NCBI GenBank assembly: GCA_026545225.1
Contig: CM048853.1
Location: 45,152,755 to 45,216,754 of the forward strand
Source of the DNA: Cornus controversa
Taxonomy: Eukaryota; Streptophyta; Magnoliopsida; Cornales; Cornaceae
DNA: 64,000 bases
Direction: 5' to 3'
Shown: piece after piece, positions 22,301 through 34,300 of the stretch
Layout of the letters: each line of letters starts with the position of its first letter
How positions within the stretch are numbered: position 1 is the stretch's first letter
Made by a program: the position numbers and the translations under genes
Notes under the pieces: generated by a model
Told to the model about the DNA's origin: nothing
The model's database searches: none
Seen by the model: only the letters and a program-made list of their open reading frames with translations

Positions 22301-25300
22301 GCAAGTACTCGCTGATCTGGCATCCGACGAGGCTCAGGTGGTGCTGAACGACGCTCTTGAAGTTCCTATTTCGATGGCGCAGGGACAACCTGGGGATGTG
22401 CTTTCGGACGTTCGCCCCCAGCTTGAGGATCGGGCGGCCTCAGCAACAGGAGATGGATCAACTTAGCATTACGCATAGTTCTCAGGGTTTTTGATGTTGT
22501 GTTTGGGGTTCATTTTTTTTTTTTTTGTTATTTCCTTTATGTATGGTACATTGTGCCTTGGACTATACTGGATGTACTTTGTTTTGAATGGAAAAGGAAA
22601 TGCACAAGTGTTTGATTATGTTTTGACTTTTAGTTGTTTATGTTCAATTTATATACTTAAATGGGAGTTTGATGTGTGCGCATGTATGTTTTACTTTCGA
22701 AGTTGGGGAACCATGTGATTGACTTGTTCTTATTACTTGGATCTTTGATTTATTTATGTTTCGGCAATTCTTTGTGGGAGATCGGTTAGTTTGATCGTCT
22801 AGCTAACCATGCCTTGAATATCTTTTATAGAGAGCCATTGGTTTGATCTTGCAGCTAACTATGCCTTTAGGCCATGTTCTATGTTTTGAGCACTCTTTAT
22901 AGGGAACACTTAGTTTAATCTTTCTGCTCATCGTGTTGTGGGTATTTTTTCGTAAAGGATCAATGGTTTGAACTTTCGACTAACCATGCCACTCAATCAT
23001 GCCTTCGGCTAACCATGCGTGTAGGTTTTGTTCTTACCATATCTTTGGGGAAAAGGTTGATTCTCTTTTTATTTAAATGTGTACAAGTAGAGATTTGTTA
23101 CTGTCTATGCAACTAGAAATTCACTTATACATAATACCTCTTAAGGTGGGTGGCGTTCCAAGTAACCTGACGCTCTCACCATCTCTGACTCTCCGCAATC
23201 TGTACACTCCCTTGCCAATCTCCTCAGCAATCTCGTAATGTCCTTCTTAATTGGAGGCTAGTTTGCCAGCGTTCAGCTCCTTGGTGCCTTCCACTACCTT
23301 CCGCAACACCCAATTGCCCACTTGGAATGCTCTGTGCTTTACCCTTTTGTTATAACTGTTGGCAATTGTTTGTTGGTAGAATGCCAATTGTATCAGCACG
23401 GCTTTTCTTCGTTCATCTAGGAGGTCCAAGTTATGTTCTAAAGAGCAATCGTTGACTTCGGTTTGGAGGAGCTCCATTCAGAGTGTTGGAAGATCGATCT
23501 CGGCGAGTATTACGGCTTCTGTCTCGTAAGGTAGGCTGAACGGGGTCTCGCCTGTTGGGCATCTTGGGGTCGTTCAGTAAGCCCATAACACTTTTGGTAG
23601 TTCCTGGAGCCATCTTCCCTTTCGATCTTCCAATTTCTTCTTCAGACAGTTGAGCACGATCTTGTTGGTAATTTCAGCTTGACCATTGCCCTGTGGTTAG
23701 GGGCGCGAAGATTTCTTCTGGTTGATGCCGTAACGTCGGAAGAATGCCTGCACGTTACCACCGACGAAATTTTTCCCGTTGTCAGTGGTGATCAAGTCAG
23801 GAATTCCAAATCTGCAAATGATGTTTGACTAGATGAACTTTTTGACTTGGGTCTGGGCGACGGTTGCATAGACCTCGGCCTCTACCCATTTGGTGAAATA
23901 ATTTGTGGCTAGGAGCACGAACCTTTTGTTTCCAACGGCTTTAGGTAAAGGGCCGACCATATCCATTGCCCATCGAGCGAAGGGCCAAGGGCTAATTGTC
24001 ATGTTGAGTTCTTCAGGGGGTTGATGCGGGATACTTGCATGCCTTTGGCATTTGTCACACTTGAGGACATAACTCTGTACGTTTTTGACAATGTATGGCC
24101 AAAAGTATCCTTGTAAGAGGACTTTGTTGGCGAGGGACCTACTGCCCGAATGATTGCCACACTCCCCGCTGTGAATTTTGTCAAGCACTATCATGGATTC
24201 GGTTGGCGTGACGCACCTCTGGTACTGACCGGAGTTTGACCTTCGGTACAGCTTGTGGTTTATCACAGAGTACTTCGGAGCGGTGTGTCGCAGCTTCCTG
24301 GTCTCTCCCTTCGATGCAGGCAGAATCCCCTTAGTAAAAAACAATCGTTTGGGATCCATCCAACTGGATTCATTCGAGATGCACAACACCTGATGTGTTC
24401 TTGATATACTTGGCTTGAGGAGGACCTCTACAGGTATGCGCCCGATGAGGTTATTCTCGGCGTATGAGGCTGCACAGGCCAAGCCATCAGCGCACTCATT
24501 CTTTTCTCTTGGGACATGACTTATTTTGAACTGGGGAATGTCCTTCATGACTGTTCGGGCTACTTCGTAAATAAGCACACATGCGCTCATCTCGAGTAGT
24601 TTACTCTACAGTTAGCTGTTTTACTACAAGTTGCGAGTCGCAATAAACTTGCAAGTTTCTCACCTGCAACTCCCGGGCGAGCTTGAGTCCATGAATGAGG
24701 GCCTCGTATTCAGCTTCATTATTTGATACCTGGAAGTGTAGCCACAGGGATTGTTGGATCCTTGGATCCTGGTCCCCTCTAGAATTTGAAGCTTAATCTC
24801 GATGCCCGCCCCGGTTTGGTTGGTTGAACCGTCCATGTTAAGCTGCCATTGGGGGTCAGGTAGTTCATCACGCTCGTCCCTGCAGTTGCATTCTAACAAG
24901 AAGTCGGCCACAGCCTGGCGTTTTATGGCCGTTCTAGGGATGTAGCTGATGTCGAATGAGCTTAACTTGATAGCCTATTTGGACAATCGTCCTGACATGT
25001 CTGGCTTGCTAAGTATGCTTCTGATAGAAAAAGTTGTCGGCATTGTGATGGGATGTGCTTCGAAGTTGTGCCAAAGCTTCTTTTTGGCTTATACTAGGGC
25101 CAGGATGATCTTCTCTGGTCTTGTTTAGCATTAGTCATCGTTTGGTTGGAATAGAACATCGGGCTCTGTTTGGTGCCTTCCTCCCTTAAGAGGTCTGCAC
25201 TGGTGGATGACCGGGAGAACACAAGGTAGAGGTACAACCTTTCTCCTTCGATCGGTATGGATATGATTGAAGGCTTGGATATATAACTTCTCAGATTGTT

Positions 25301-28300
25301 CAAAGCCTCTTGTTGCTCGTTCTGCCAGATGGTTTCGCCCTTGGACTTGATTGCATCGAAGAAAGGTTTGCACTTGTCCGTGAGTTTGGAGATGAACCTG
25401 CTGAGGGCAGTTACTTGCCTGGTGAGGACTTGCAGGTCCCGATAGGTTTTAGGCTCCTTATGTTGCGCAAGTGTCCTTGCTTGCTCCGAACTGTTCTCTA
25501 TACCCGTTCTGTTGACGATGTGGCCTAAGAATTTTCCTTTAGTTACTTCGAAGGTCCACTTGGTGGGATTTAGCTTCATCTGGTGTCGTTGCAATACATC
25601 GAAGACTTTCTGTAGGTTGGACAAATGGTTGCTCTTCTTTAGGCTCTTGACGACCATATCGTTGATGTAAACTTCGACTGAGTGGCTATTTGCTTGCAAA
25701 ATAATTTGTTCACCAGGCGTTGATAGGTCGCCCCGACGTTCTTTAACCTGAAGGGCATGACCGGGTAACAGTATATCCCTCGCTCTAGGATGAATGAGGT
25801 TTGTTCTTCGTCGTCCGGGTTCATAGGTATTTGGTTGTAGCTTGAGTATGCGTCTAGGAAGGTGAGTTTTTCATACCCGACCGTGGCATTGATCATCTGA
25901 TCGATCTTTGGTAATGGGTAGCTATCTTTAGGGCATGCCTTGTTCAGGTTAGTGAAGTTGATGCATACACGCCATTTACCATTCTCTTTACGGACAACAA
26001 CCACATTGGAGATCCAGTTCGGGTAGTACACTTCTCGAATTACTTCGGCATCCAACAACTTTTGGGCTTCTTCGGCAATGATTTGGTTCCGTTCAGGCGT
26101 GAACCTCCGCTGTCACTGCTTGACAGGGTGGAAGGCAGGGCTAACCTTCAAGCTGTGGCAGGCAGTGTTAGGGTCAATGCCGGACATGTTTGAATGATCC
26201 CATGCAAAGACGTCCAAGTTTTCTCGAAGCGACAGTACAAGTGCCTCCTTTTCCGTGTTCGAAGACTAGGACCCTATTTAGGTGGTTCGGTCTGGATTGC
26301 GGGGATTGATCTATACAGTTTGCAACACTTCGAGTGTGTGGACTTGCTCCTCGTCTTTCTCCCCCACTGCATCGAGGAGGCAATGCGGTAGTTGCTATTT
26401 GGAACCTTTGTCATCCTTAGTTGTTGTACAGACTGTTTCTCTCCCCTTCAAGGCGATGGCGTAACACCTTCTGGCTGATGCTTGATCTCTTGGGATATTA
26501 ATTGTGCCTTGACAATTTGGGGAGAGACACTTCATCACCTGGTGGAGGGGTGACGGAACACCATGCATCCTGTGTATCCATCTGCGTCCGAGGATGACAT
26601 TATGGGGTGAATCAACCTCGATCAGGACGAACACCTCCTCCAGTATTCTCTGAGCCGCGGCGATTGGGAGAATGATCGTTCCAGGGGGGTGACTCTCGTT
26701 CCATCAAACCCGACAAGAGGATTATGGGTTTGGTAGACTCGTTCGCTCCAGACATTGAGCTGTTCGAACGTTGCTCGAGTCATCACGTTCGTACTGGATC
26801 CGGCATCGACCAGTATCCGTTTGACGAGGTAGTCCGATATTATTAGGTTGATCACTAACAAGTCTTCATGCGGCACCTGGACTCTTAGTGAGTCCTTCCT
26901 GTGGAAGGTGATGTCCACTGCCGTTTGCTCACCCCTTAAGGTGTTTACTTCCCCCTGTTCTACGAAGCTTCCACTCTTGGTGGCAAGGAGGGTGTTGTGT
27001 ATCACTGTTTAACTGCCCTGCATATCCATGGATAGTGTTGATTACCTTCGAGGGTGGAATGAATGGCATATCATTCTTCAAGCCGCCTCGCGGCAGATCG
27101 GGCCGGGGCAATGCCTTCATCAGCACGTAATCTGTGAGCTCTTGTCGAGATAAAAGGAGCTCCACTTGGTTGTGTAGGTTTTGGCACTCGTTGGTGAGAT
27201 AGACCGAAATCCTTGTGGAAGGCACAATGCTTTCCTCGGTCCCGTTGCTCGATCCGAGCAGTTCGGGCCGGTGGACACCGAACGATGCCTCTATTTTGGG
27301 TTTCCTAGTAGAGCTTGGCCAAGGTGACCCTTAAGGGCGTTTTATTTTTATTAGTCTTCAACCTCTTCTTCGGCGGATGACTGCTCGACGAGTAGGGCAG
27401 GTGCGACGCCTCTGGCGCTGAAGGAACCTTTCTCGCCGACAAGGCTACCGTGATGAAAGTCGACGTATACCCTAGTAGGGCTTCCTTGTCTTTGACTGCT
27501 ATATACCCCTGGGCCTTGCTATTAAGAGTGCCCATGTCCTTCGGAGGTTTTCTCAACAAAGCTTGGTAGAATTCAGTACTATTGTTCATGGCCACCCTAA
27601 AGGCTTCCACGGTCGTGCCTTGATTGCACCAGTCTATCAGGGATATATCGATGGTGAATCTACCCAGGAAGGCCTTCAATGACTCATCCTTGGCTTACTT
27701 TATAGTAAATAACGAGGACACAGTTTTCTTGTGCCTCTTATTTCCCATGTATCGTGAGATGAATTGCTCGCACAGGGCTCGGAAGCTGCAGATCGATTCG
27801 GGAGGTCATTGTTTAAACCAGTGTAATGCCAGACCACTCAACGTGGTTGAAAACACATGGCACATGAGCCTGTCATTGTCGTCGTTTAGCGTCATCTTTT
27901 GTTGAACGTGATAGATGTGTTCGATGGGATCGGTTCGGCCATCAAAGTTGGCGAACATTGGCATCTTGAATTTCCTGGGAACGTCTGAACCCAGGATGCA
28001 ACTGTCAAAAGGTGATTGCATAACTCCCTTCATCACCTGCGCTGCCAAGTTGGACAGGGTCTTCACCCTGAGGTCCCTCCTTATTATGTCAACCTCCTTC
28101 TGTACTTGGTCTTGGATTGCTTTTCTTCTCTTCAAGCACATGGATGTTTGGTTATCCAGTGTTCGATCGGCCCCAACTAGCTACTTCCAAGGGAGATCCT
28201 CCGTGGGCTTCTTGAAGGGAAGTGGGTGATCAGCGGGGGAAATCACGAAGGGCTGCTCGGGGCTCGACTTCGCTCGCTCTTGGCGGATTGCTCGGGCAAG

Positions 28301-31300
28301 TCACGTGAGGGACTTCTGACAGTTCATGCCTCAGCCCTGAGCTTGGTGTTCTCTTACCATAGTACATCTAGCTGCCACACTAGCTCCTCAACATCAGTCT
28401 GTCGTTCTTCGGTTGTGCCTGGTTGGCAGGAACCACTGCATAAGTCGCTGCTCTAGTTGACCCCACCATTGGTGATAGCTCTGTAACCGTAGTAGGAAGG
28501 AAGCGACAAAAGCACGGTCACCTTTCGTCGGTTCCCATAGACAGCGCCAAAGTCTAGATACTCAAAACTGTGATCACCTTAATTTGTGTGACTCGTTTCA
28601 AGCACTATCCTCAAATTAGAACACTTCACAATATGGGAACAACAATCAAATGAAGTAAAAGGAAATTTTATTGCTGATATCTTTTTCGGAAAAACGGAAC
28701 CCCTTACAATACGAATACTCTCTCCCTTATATACTCTCTTACTTCCTTCCATCCGCATCCTCTTGGTTGGGCCTGTCTCATCCTTGTCCCCTAGATGTCT
28801 CATGGGGCTTTTCCTTTTTCCCTTGTTTTGTGGGTTTTGATCATCATCTTGTCTCCTAGACATCTTTTGGGCCTTATTTGTTTGTGGGTGGTCTTATCCT
28901 GTGGAGCATGAGGTGGGCCGTGATGATGATGGCCCGCCATGTGATAAGCATGTGCTTGTTTGGGTTAGCTTTATCTTGAGTACTGAGGCAGCCCACGTCA
29001 TGTAATTAGTTATGGTGGGCTGGGCTTTGCGAGACACGCGGTGGGCTTCGGGGTTAGACTAGTCCTAGGCGTTGTGGCCGCCTAGTTACCTCAATCGTGA
29101 TTTTATTGAGTCCATACTAAGGATTGCAGAAACTCTGATCAAGCCTCCGGTAATGGCTTTGGGACAAATTAAAGCAATTTCTGATCGTCGAAGATCATGT
29201 ACAGTATTTTCATGGCAATTTTTTGACAAGAAACAATTAATGCAAGCATAACAGTAGAAATGGGTCGTTGTCCATTTGAAATATCAAAATATAATTTTAA
29301 TGACAGAAGGAAATGTTCCATCTTATGTTGATGAAGGAAAAAACCATGCCTTAAGTGTCACGAACATAGACACGAGACTTGGACATGATATGACATGGAT
29401 ATCCGACACGTCAAATTATTTAAAAGTAAGATACGAACTCGGCAATGTAATGTAAATATTTATTTCTATATATATCTATTATATATGATAACTAAAAAAC
29501 TTTGAGTAATTTTCTAATTTCTATACTAAGAATTGCATAATACGAAGACGGAGTTTATGCAAATATCATAAAGACTTTCAACACACACACGCACACTTCT
29601 ACTGCAATTGCTCATTTTATCAGTGTCATTACAATCATATTCTTGTCGTAATAAATATTTTTTCATATATAGGACAAAAAAATGTGATGATAAAGTAGGA
29701 GATTATTAGTATATATATAATATAATAATCTTTCCGGTATTCACGTAGCTTCATCTTCTAAATTATGTAACTCTTAACATATAAATTAAATTAAAATTTT
29801 AATTTAATTTCTATAATTGTATTACTCAATAAACATGAATAAAAAAACTTTATATAGCCATATCCACATTCTATCCGTGTTGTATCTCGTCTGTGTCCAG
29901 TGCATGACCCGAGAATTGTTCCTAAAGGGGGGTGAATAGGGATTTTAAGCAAACAATAAAACTTTTTCGGTTTAGTATGTTTTGACAAAAATTAGCTTGA
30001 ATGGACTTTTGTCAAACACTTGATGAACTTATGTATTTAACAAGTGGGAATGAAAATGCTCTATCTTAGAAAGCTATTATGCACTTAAATGATCTAATGG
30101 ATACAATAACAAGTATAAGTACAACATATCATGCTTGTAGTGTGTGAAAATGTTGATAGCATATTTTATTAAACACATGGTATGCAAATTGATTAATAAC
30201 AAGATAATCAAATAAGAACTCAATGAATCAACAATTTATTAATTCCACAACTCAACCAATGTACTCTAAGCATTCATCCCACCCTCATTTAAATTGAAGC
30301 ATATATATTCATAGCATTGATATATAAAGCATATAGAATTTAAACATATGAAATGTTATAAAAAGGAGTTTAAGGATAGAGAAATGCAAACCAAGTAACA
30401 CTATAATTTTTATATGGTTCGGCCTCTCTTGCCTACATCCATGCCTCAAGAGCACTTCTTGAGGTTTCCACTATAGAGCTTCCCTTAAGGGTGGAAAGCA
30501 AGCCGTACAATTGCCAAGTGAACCACTTGGGCTTCTTTGCTCCGTGAACACCTCACCGATACTTCCTTGCCAAGCTCATGACTTGGACTTTTTGCCAAGT
30601 GCATCACTTGGTCTTCTTCTCAAATAAGATGAATAAGAGTTTAGGTACAATGGAGAATATCCCTCAATGGATAGATACACAAATGATAGCTCAATGGAGA
30701 ATATCTCTCAATGGATAGATACACAAATTATAGCTCACATACCTAGAGTTAGCAATGAATTACTCAATTGAGAGCTCTTCACTAGGATTTTGCCACTATG
30801 AATGATATACAAGTGTTTGGTTCAATAGTGGTGGCTACCAATGAATGAATGATATGAAAATTTAAGCTCTAAGGTAGCATCTACCAATAATATATGATCA
30901 TGGATGGTTATGGTAGTTTCTCATACTTGTATAATGCATATACAAGGTGTATTTATAGTCCAAGAACGAATTGTGGCCGTTTAAAAGTGGCTAGGAAACA
31001 TTAAGTACATAAACTAGCCGTTGGGCACAAAATTCGACAGTATCGGCCGGTTGATGAATTCATCAGCCGACTAATGACACGGTTTTAGTCGGCTAAAGGT
31101 ACTCTTTGGCTGATTAAAACAATGTTTCAGCTTCCCCTACTTTGCACACCGTACTGAAATGAATTCCAACTTCTACCGGTCGGCTGATGGATTCCATCAG
31201 GCGACTGATGGGTTCCATCAGGCGACCGAAAGTTTCCAAGTCAGAATTTGTTATCAGACTCAGTCAGTTTCTCCTGCACAGTGCATTGAGACACTACACA

Positions 31301-34300
31301 CTTAATTATATTGAAAGCATTTAAGTAAAATTCTCATAAACATTTATGAGAAATTTATTTTAAGTTATTCAATGTAATTAAGCAAAGTACCCCTCATTTG
31401 GATTCAATAAAAATAGTTTCAAAATCAAATTCTAAGTGAATCAAAATATGATTTTTCAGTTTTAGTACAAAACAAATTTTCACAACTTTGACATAAAAAT
31501 TTACCGTGCAATATGAATGACCAAATTAAGTCATTTGGGGTTGAGAAAATTAATTTGATCATGATAAATCATGGGGTACAATTACCAGGACTTTTTATGT
31601 CAACATTTAGTCAAATTTCTGCGCTAAGTCTCCAAAACAACAACTGTGCATGACACGACTTTATAGAGTGATTTAATTGAGTTTAAAGCCTAAGTCAATC
31701 TATCTAAGAACCATAAATGATATTTCATAATTCAAGTGTAGGTTCTAGAATTTGTTTACTTAAAAATTGAGTTCCTTTAAAGCTAAACATAAGCTTGAAT
31801 TAACTCAATCTCAACGAAGGCCTTCAAGATGATTCAATAAAGTTCATGGCTTAATTCTAAGTGTCAAAGGAACCATGATATGATATGAATGATATGTATT
31901 GATCCTAAGGTCCACTAGGTCAATAGATGAGCTTTCAAAAGAAGTTACTTCAAAAGTACAACAACAACCAAGCCTTTTCCCAATTACTTGGGGTCGGCTA
32001 CATGAATCCGATGTTTCCATTGCGCTCTATTTAAGGTCATCTCCTCAGTTAATTCACATGCTATTATATCTTTCTTTACTAACTTTACCCATGTTAGCTT
32101 TGGTCTTCCTCTTCTCCTAGCATTGCCCTCAATTTGGACTATGTCATTTTTCTTGACTGCCGCAGTTAAGGGTCTTCTTTGCACATGTCCAAACCATCTT
32201 AACCGATTCTCTCTCATTTTATCTCCAATTGGTGCTACTCCAACCATCTCCCGAATGTGTTTATTTCTAATTCTATCATTTCTAGTCTTCCCGCACATCC
32301 ATCTCAACATTCGCATTTCTGCAACACTCGCTTTATGTAGATGTTGTTGCTTAGTTGCCCAACATTCGGTACCATAAAGTATGGCTGGTCTAATAGCTGT
32401 TCAATAAAACTTCCCTTTCAATTGTAAGGGAATTCACCTATCACACAATATACTAGATGCACCCCTCTACTTAACCCATCCTGTCTTTATTCTATGATTA
32501 ACGTCATCTCCAATTTCTCCCTCATTTTGAATAATTGAGCCTAAATAGCAAAAATGTTTACTTTTTTGAACCTCTTGATTCTCAATCCTCACTACATCCT
32601 CATTTGTCCTTCTAGATTTACTAAAGTTACACTCCATATATTTAGTTTTATTTCGACTTATCTTAAACCCTTTTAGTTCTAAAGCTTCTCTCCAAATCTC
32701 CAATTTGACATTAACTCCTTCTCTAGTCTCATCAACCAAAACAATATCATCGGCAAACAGCATACACCACGGAATATCATCTTGGATGTATCTTGTCAGC
32801 TCATCCATCACTAGAGCAAAAAAGGTATGGACTTAATGCTGACCCTTGGTGTAAGCCTACTGTGATTGGGAATTCACTTGTTTCCCCTATAGGTGTTCTA
32901 ACCATAGTTACACACCCATCATACATATCCTTTATTGTGTCGATGTATCCCTTTGTGACTCTTTTCTTTTCTAACTTTACATTAAATCTAGCACTCACCC
33001 AAGACTAGCCTACTCAAGTCTTTTGATCTTTAAATCTTTAAACTTTTGGGTTCCTTCATTATGTGGTTTGGATTCACTTCAACTTCGCCATTGATCTTTG
33101 ATTATTGATTTTTGAGTTCCATGATCATGTGGCTTTATATATCTTCTTGCAATTCATTTTGAATTCTAAAACCTTTAAGATACTTGAGATAATATGATAC
33201 TTTGTAAACTACACACTTAAGTAAACTTATTAAATCTACACAACAATAGGTTGTTATCATCAAAATCACCCAAATAACCTAGGGTTGAAACCTTGAGGTC
33301 AACACCGTGTTTGTGTTTGTGCGACTTACTTAGTAATTTACTCTAAAAATAGCTTTCTTACTTGAGCTAACAGCTGGTGGGATTCGGTTGGTGATTAAAT
33401 CTATAGCAAATACTCCTTTCAACTTTGATCTTACGAATTATGGGCAATACATGACATTCTTTTTGTTCATAGGGCCACCTAGGGTGCTTTGTCCTCTCAT
33501 AGAGATTCTTGAGTTTGTCCTCTAATATGACCCATCTTAGGTGGTCCGATGTCTATTGGAGACTCATTATTCAAATCATACACTTTGCAGTTTTTTTTGG
33601 TCCTTTTTGAAATTACAAAATACCTCTGCTAATCGATTACTTTATAAACATTTATCTGTTGTTTTACTGTTTGCTTTGGCAGTATCTTTACTTTTAGTCT
33701 TGCATATTATTGATTGTTCCCCTCTTCCTCCGTAATTGAGAAAGCTTTGAATTTATTGCAGTGATGAAACTTAAAATCATGCTGTATGTCAACCTATTAT
33801 GTGGGTTTTAAATTGATTACGGGGTTGTTTTGGTGCATGTGGTGTGGGTATACAATTTATTCTCATGTTTTAATTCATTTTTTTTTTTTTATTTGTTGGG
33901 TTTAGAATCCTCTGAGCAGTTGAATGAGGAAAAACCAACTCTTCATCTAGCAGATAGGTCTAGTGCGCCTGAAGCTATGTCTATGAGCCATGGAAAAGGC
34001 GAAACTAAACTGTTGGGTGTTAGAGAAAAAGTCTTTTGTGCATTTTCTGGAGTTGAGGCTTCTATATCTGGAAAATCTAAACTTGGAAGGGACTCTGCAG
34101 TCAATGCTAATTCCCTCTCTGAAGGAGAACAGCAACTTCAGTCCAGCAGTAAAGTGTGGAAACGAAAACACAAATTCTCCTCATTGAAGGTGTGTAGAGA
34201 TTAGAACTCTATGAAATGCAATGGTGTTGGTTTTATTATTTGTTTCTTTTTTTATCTTTTCTCCCTATTGCTGTTTTTATGGGCCTTATTTTTTTTTATT

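Larger units (their letters stand above)
18674..29116 (-). mobile_element. Fossil Ty3/Gypsy LTR retrotransposon, Tat lineage
   Basis: A 10.4-kb element inserted antisense to ALY, flanked by the 5-bp target duplication CTAAG (18669-18673 and 29117-29121). Parts, reading the minus strand: 5' LTR (28553-29116), primer-binding region, gag, protease, reverse transcriptase, two RNase H regions, integrase, a tandem-repeat tract, an antisense gene, a purine tract and the 3' LTR (18674-19935). The second RNase H and the antisense gene place it in the Tat/Ogre group. The polyprotein is broken at roughly ten places, so it is dead. By eye the LTRs differ at about 40 of 563 sites (about 7%), which is roughly 3-8 million years at common plant rates. 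Confidence 0.9.
18281..33905 (+). other. ALY intron 9, 15.6 kb, built mostly of transposable elements
   Basis: The donor TCTG/GTAAAT at 18280 and acceptor TTTAG/AATCC at 33905 join a codon split after its first base (GAA, Glu). The intron holds the Tat-lineage LTR element (18674-29116) with its nested hAT element, a degenerate GATACG-type relative (about 29356-29905), a non-coding repeat (about 29910-33360) and a RTE LINE copy inside that. Only about 1 kb near the two ends looks unique. Confidence 0.85.
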
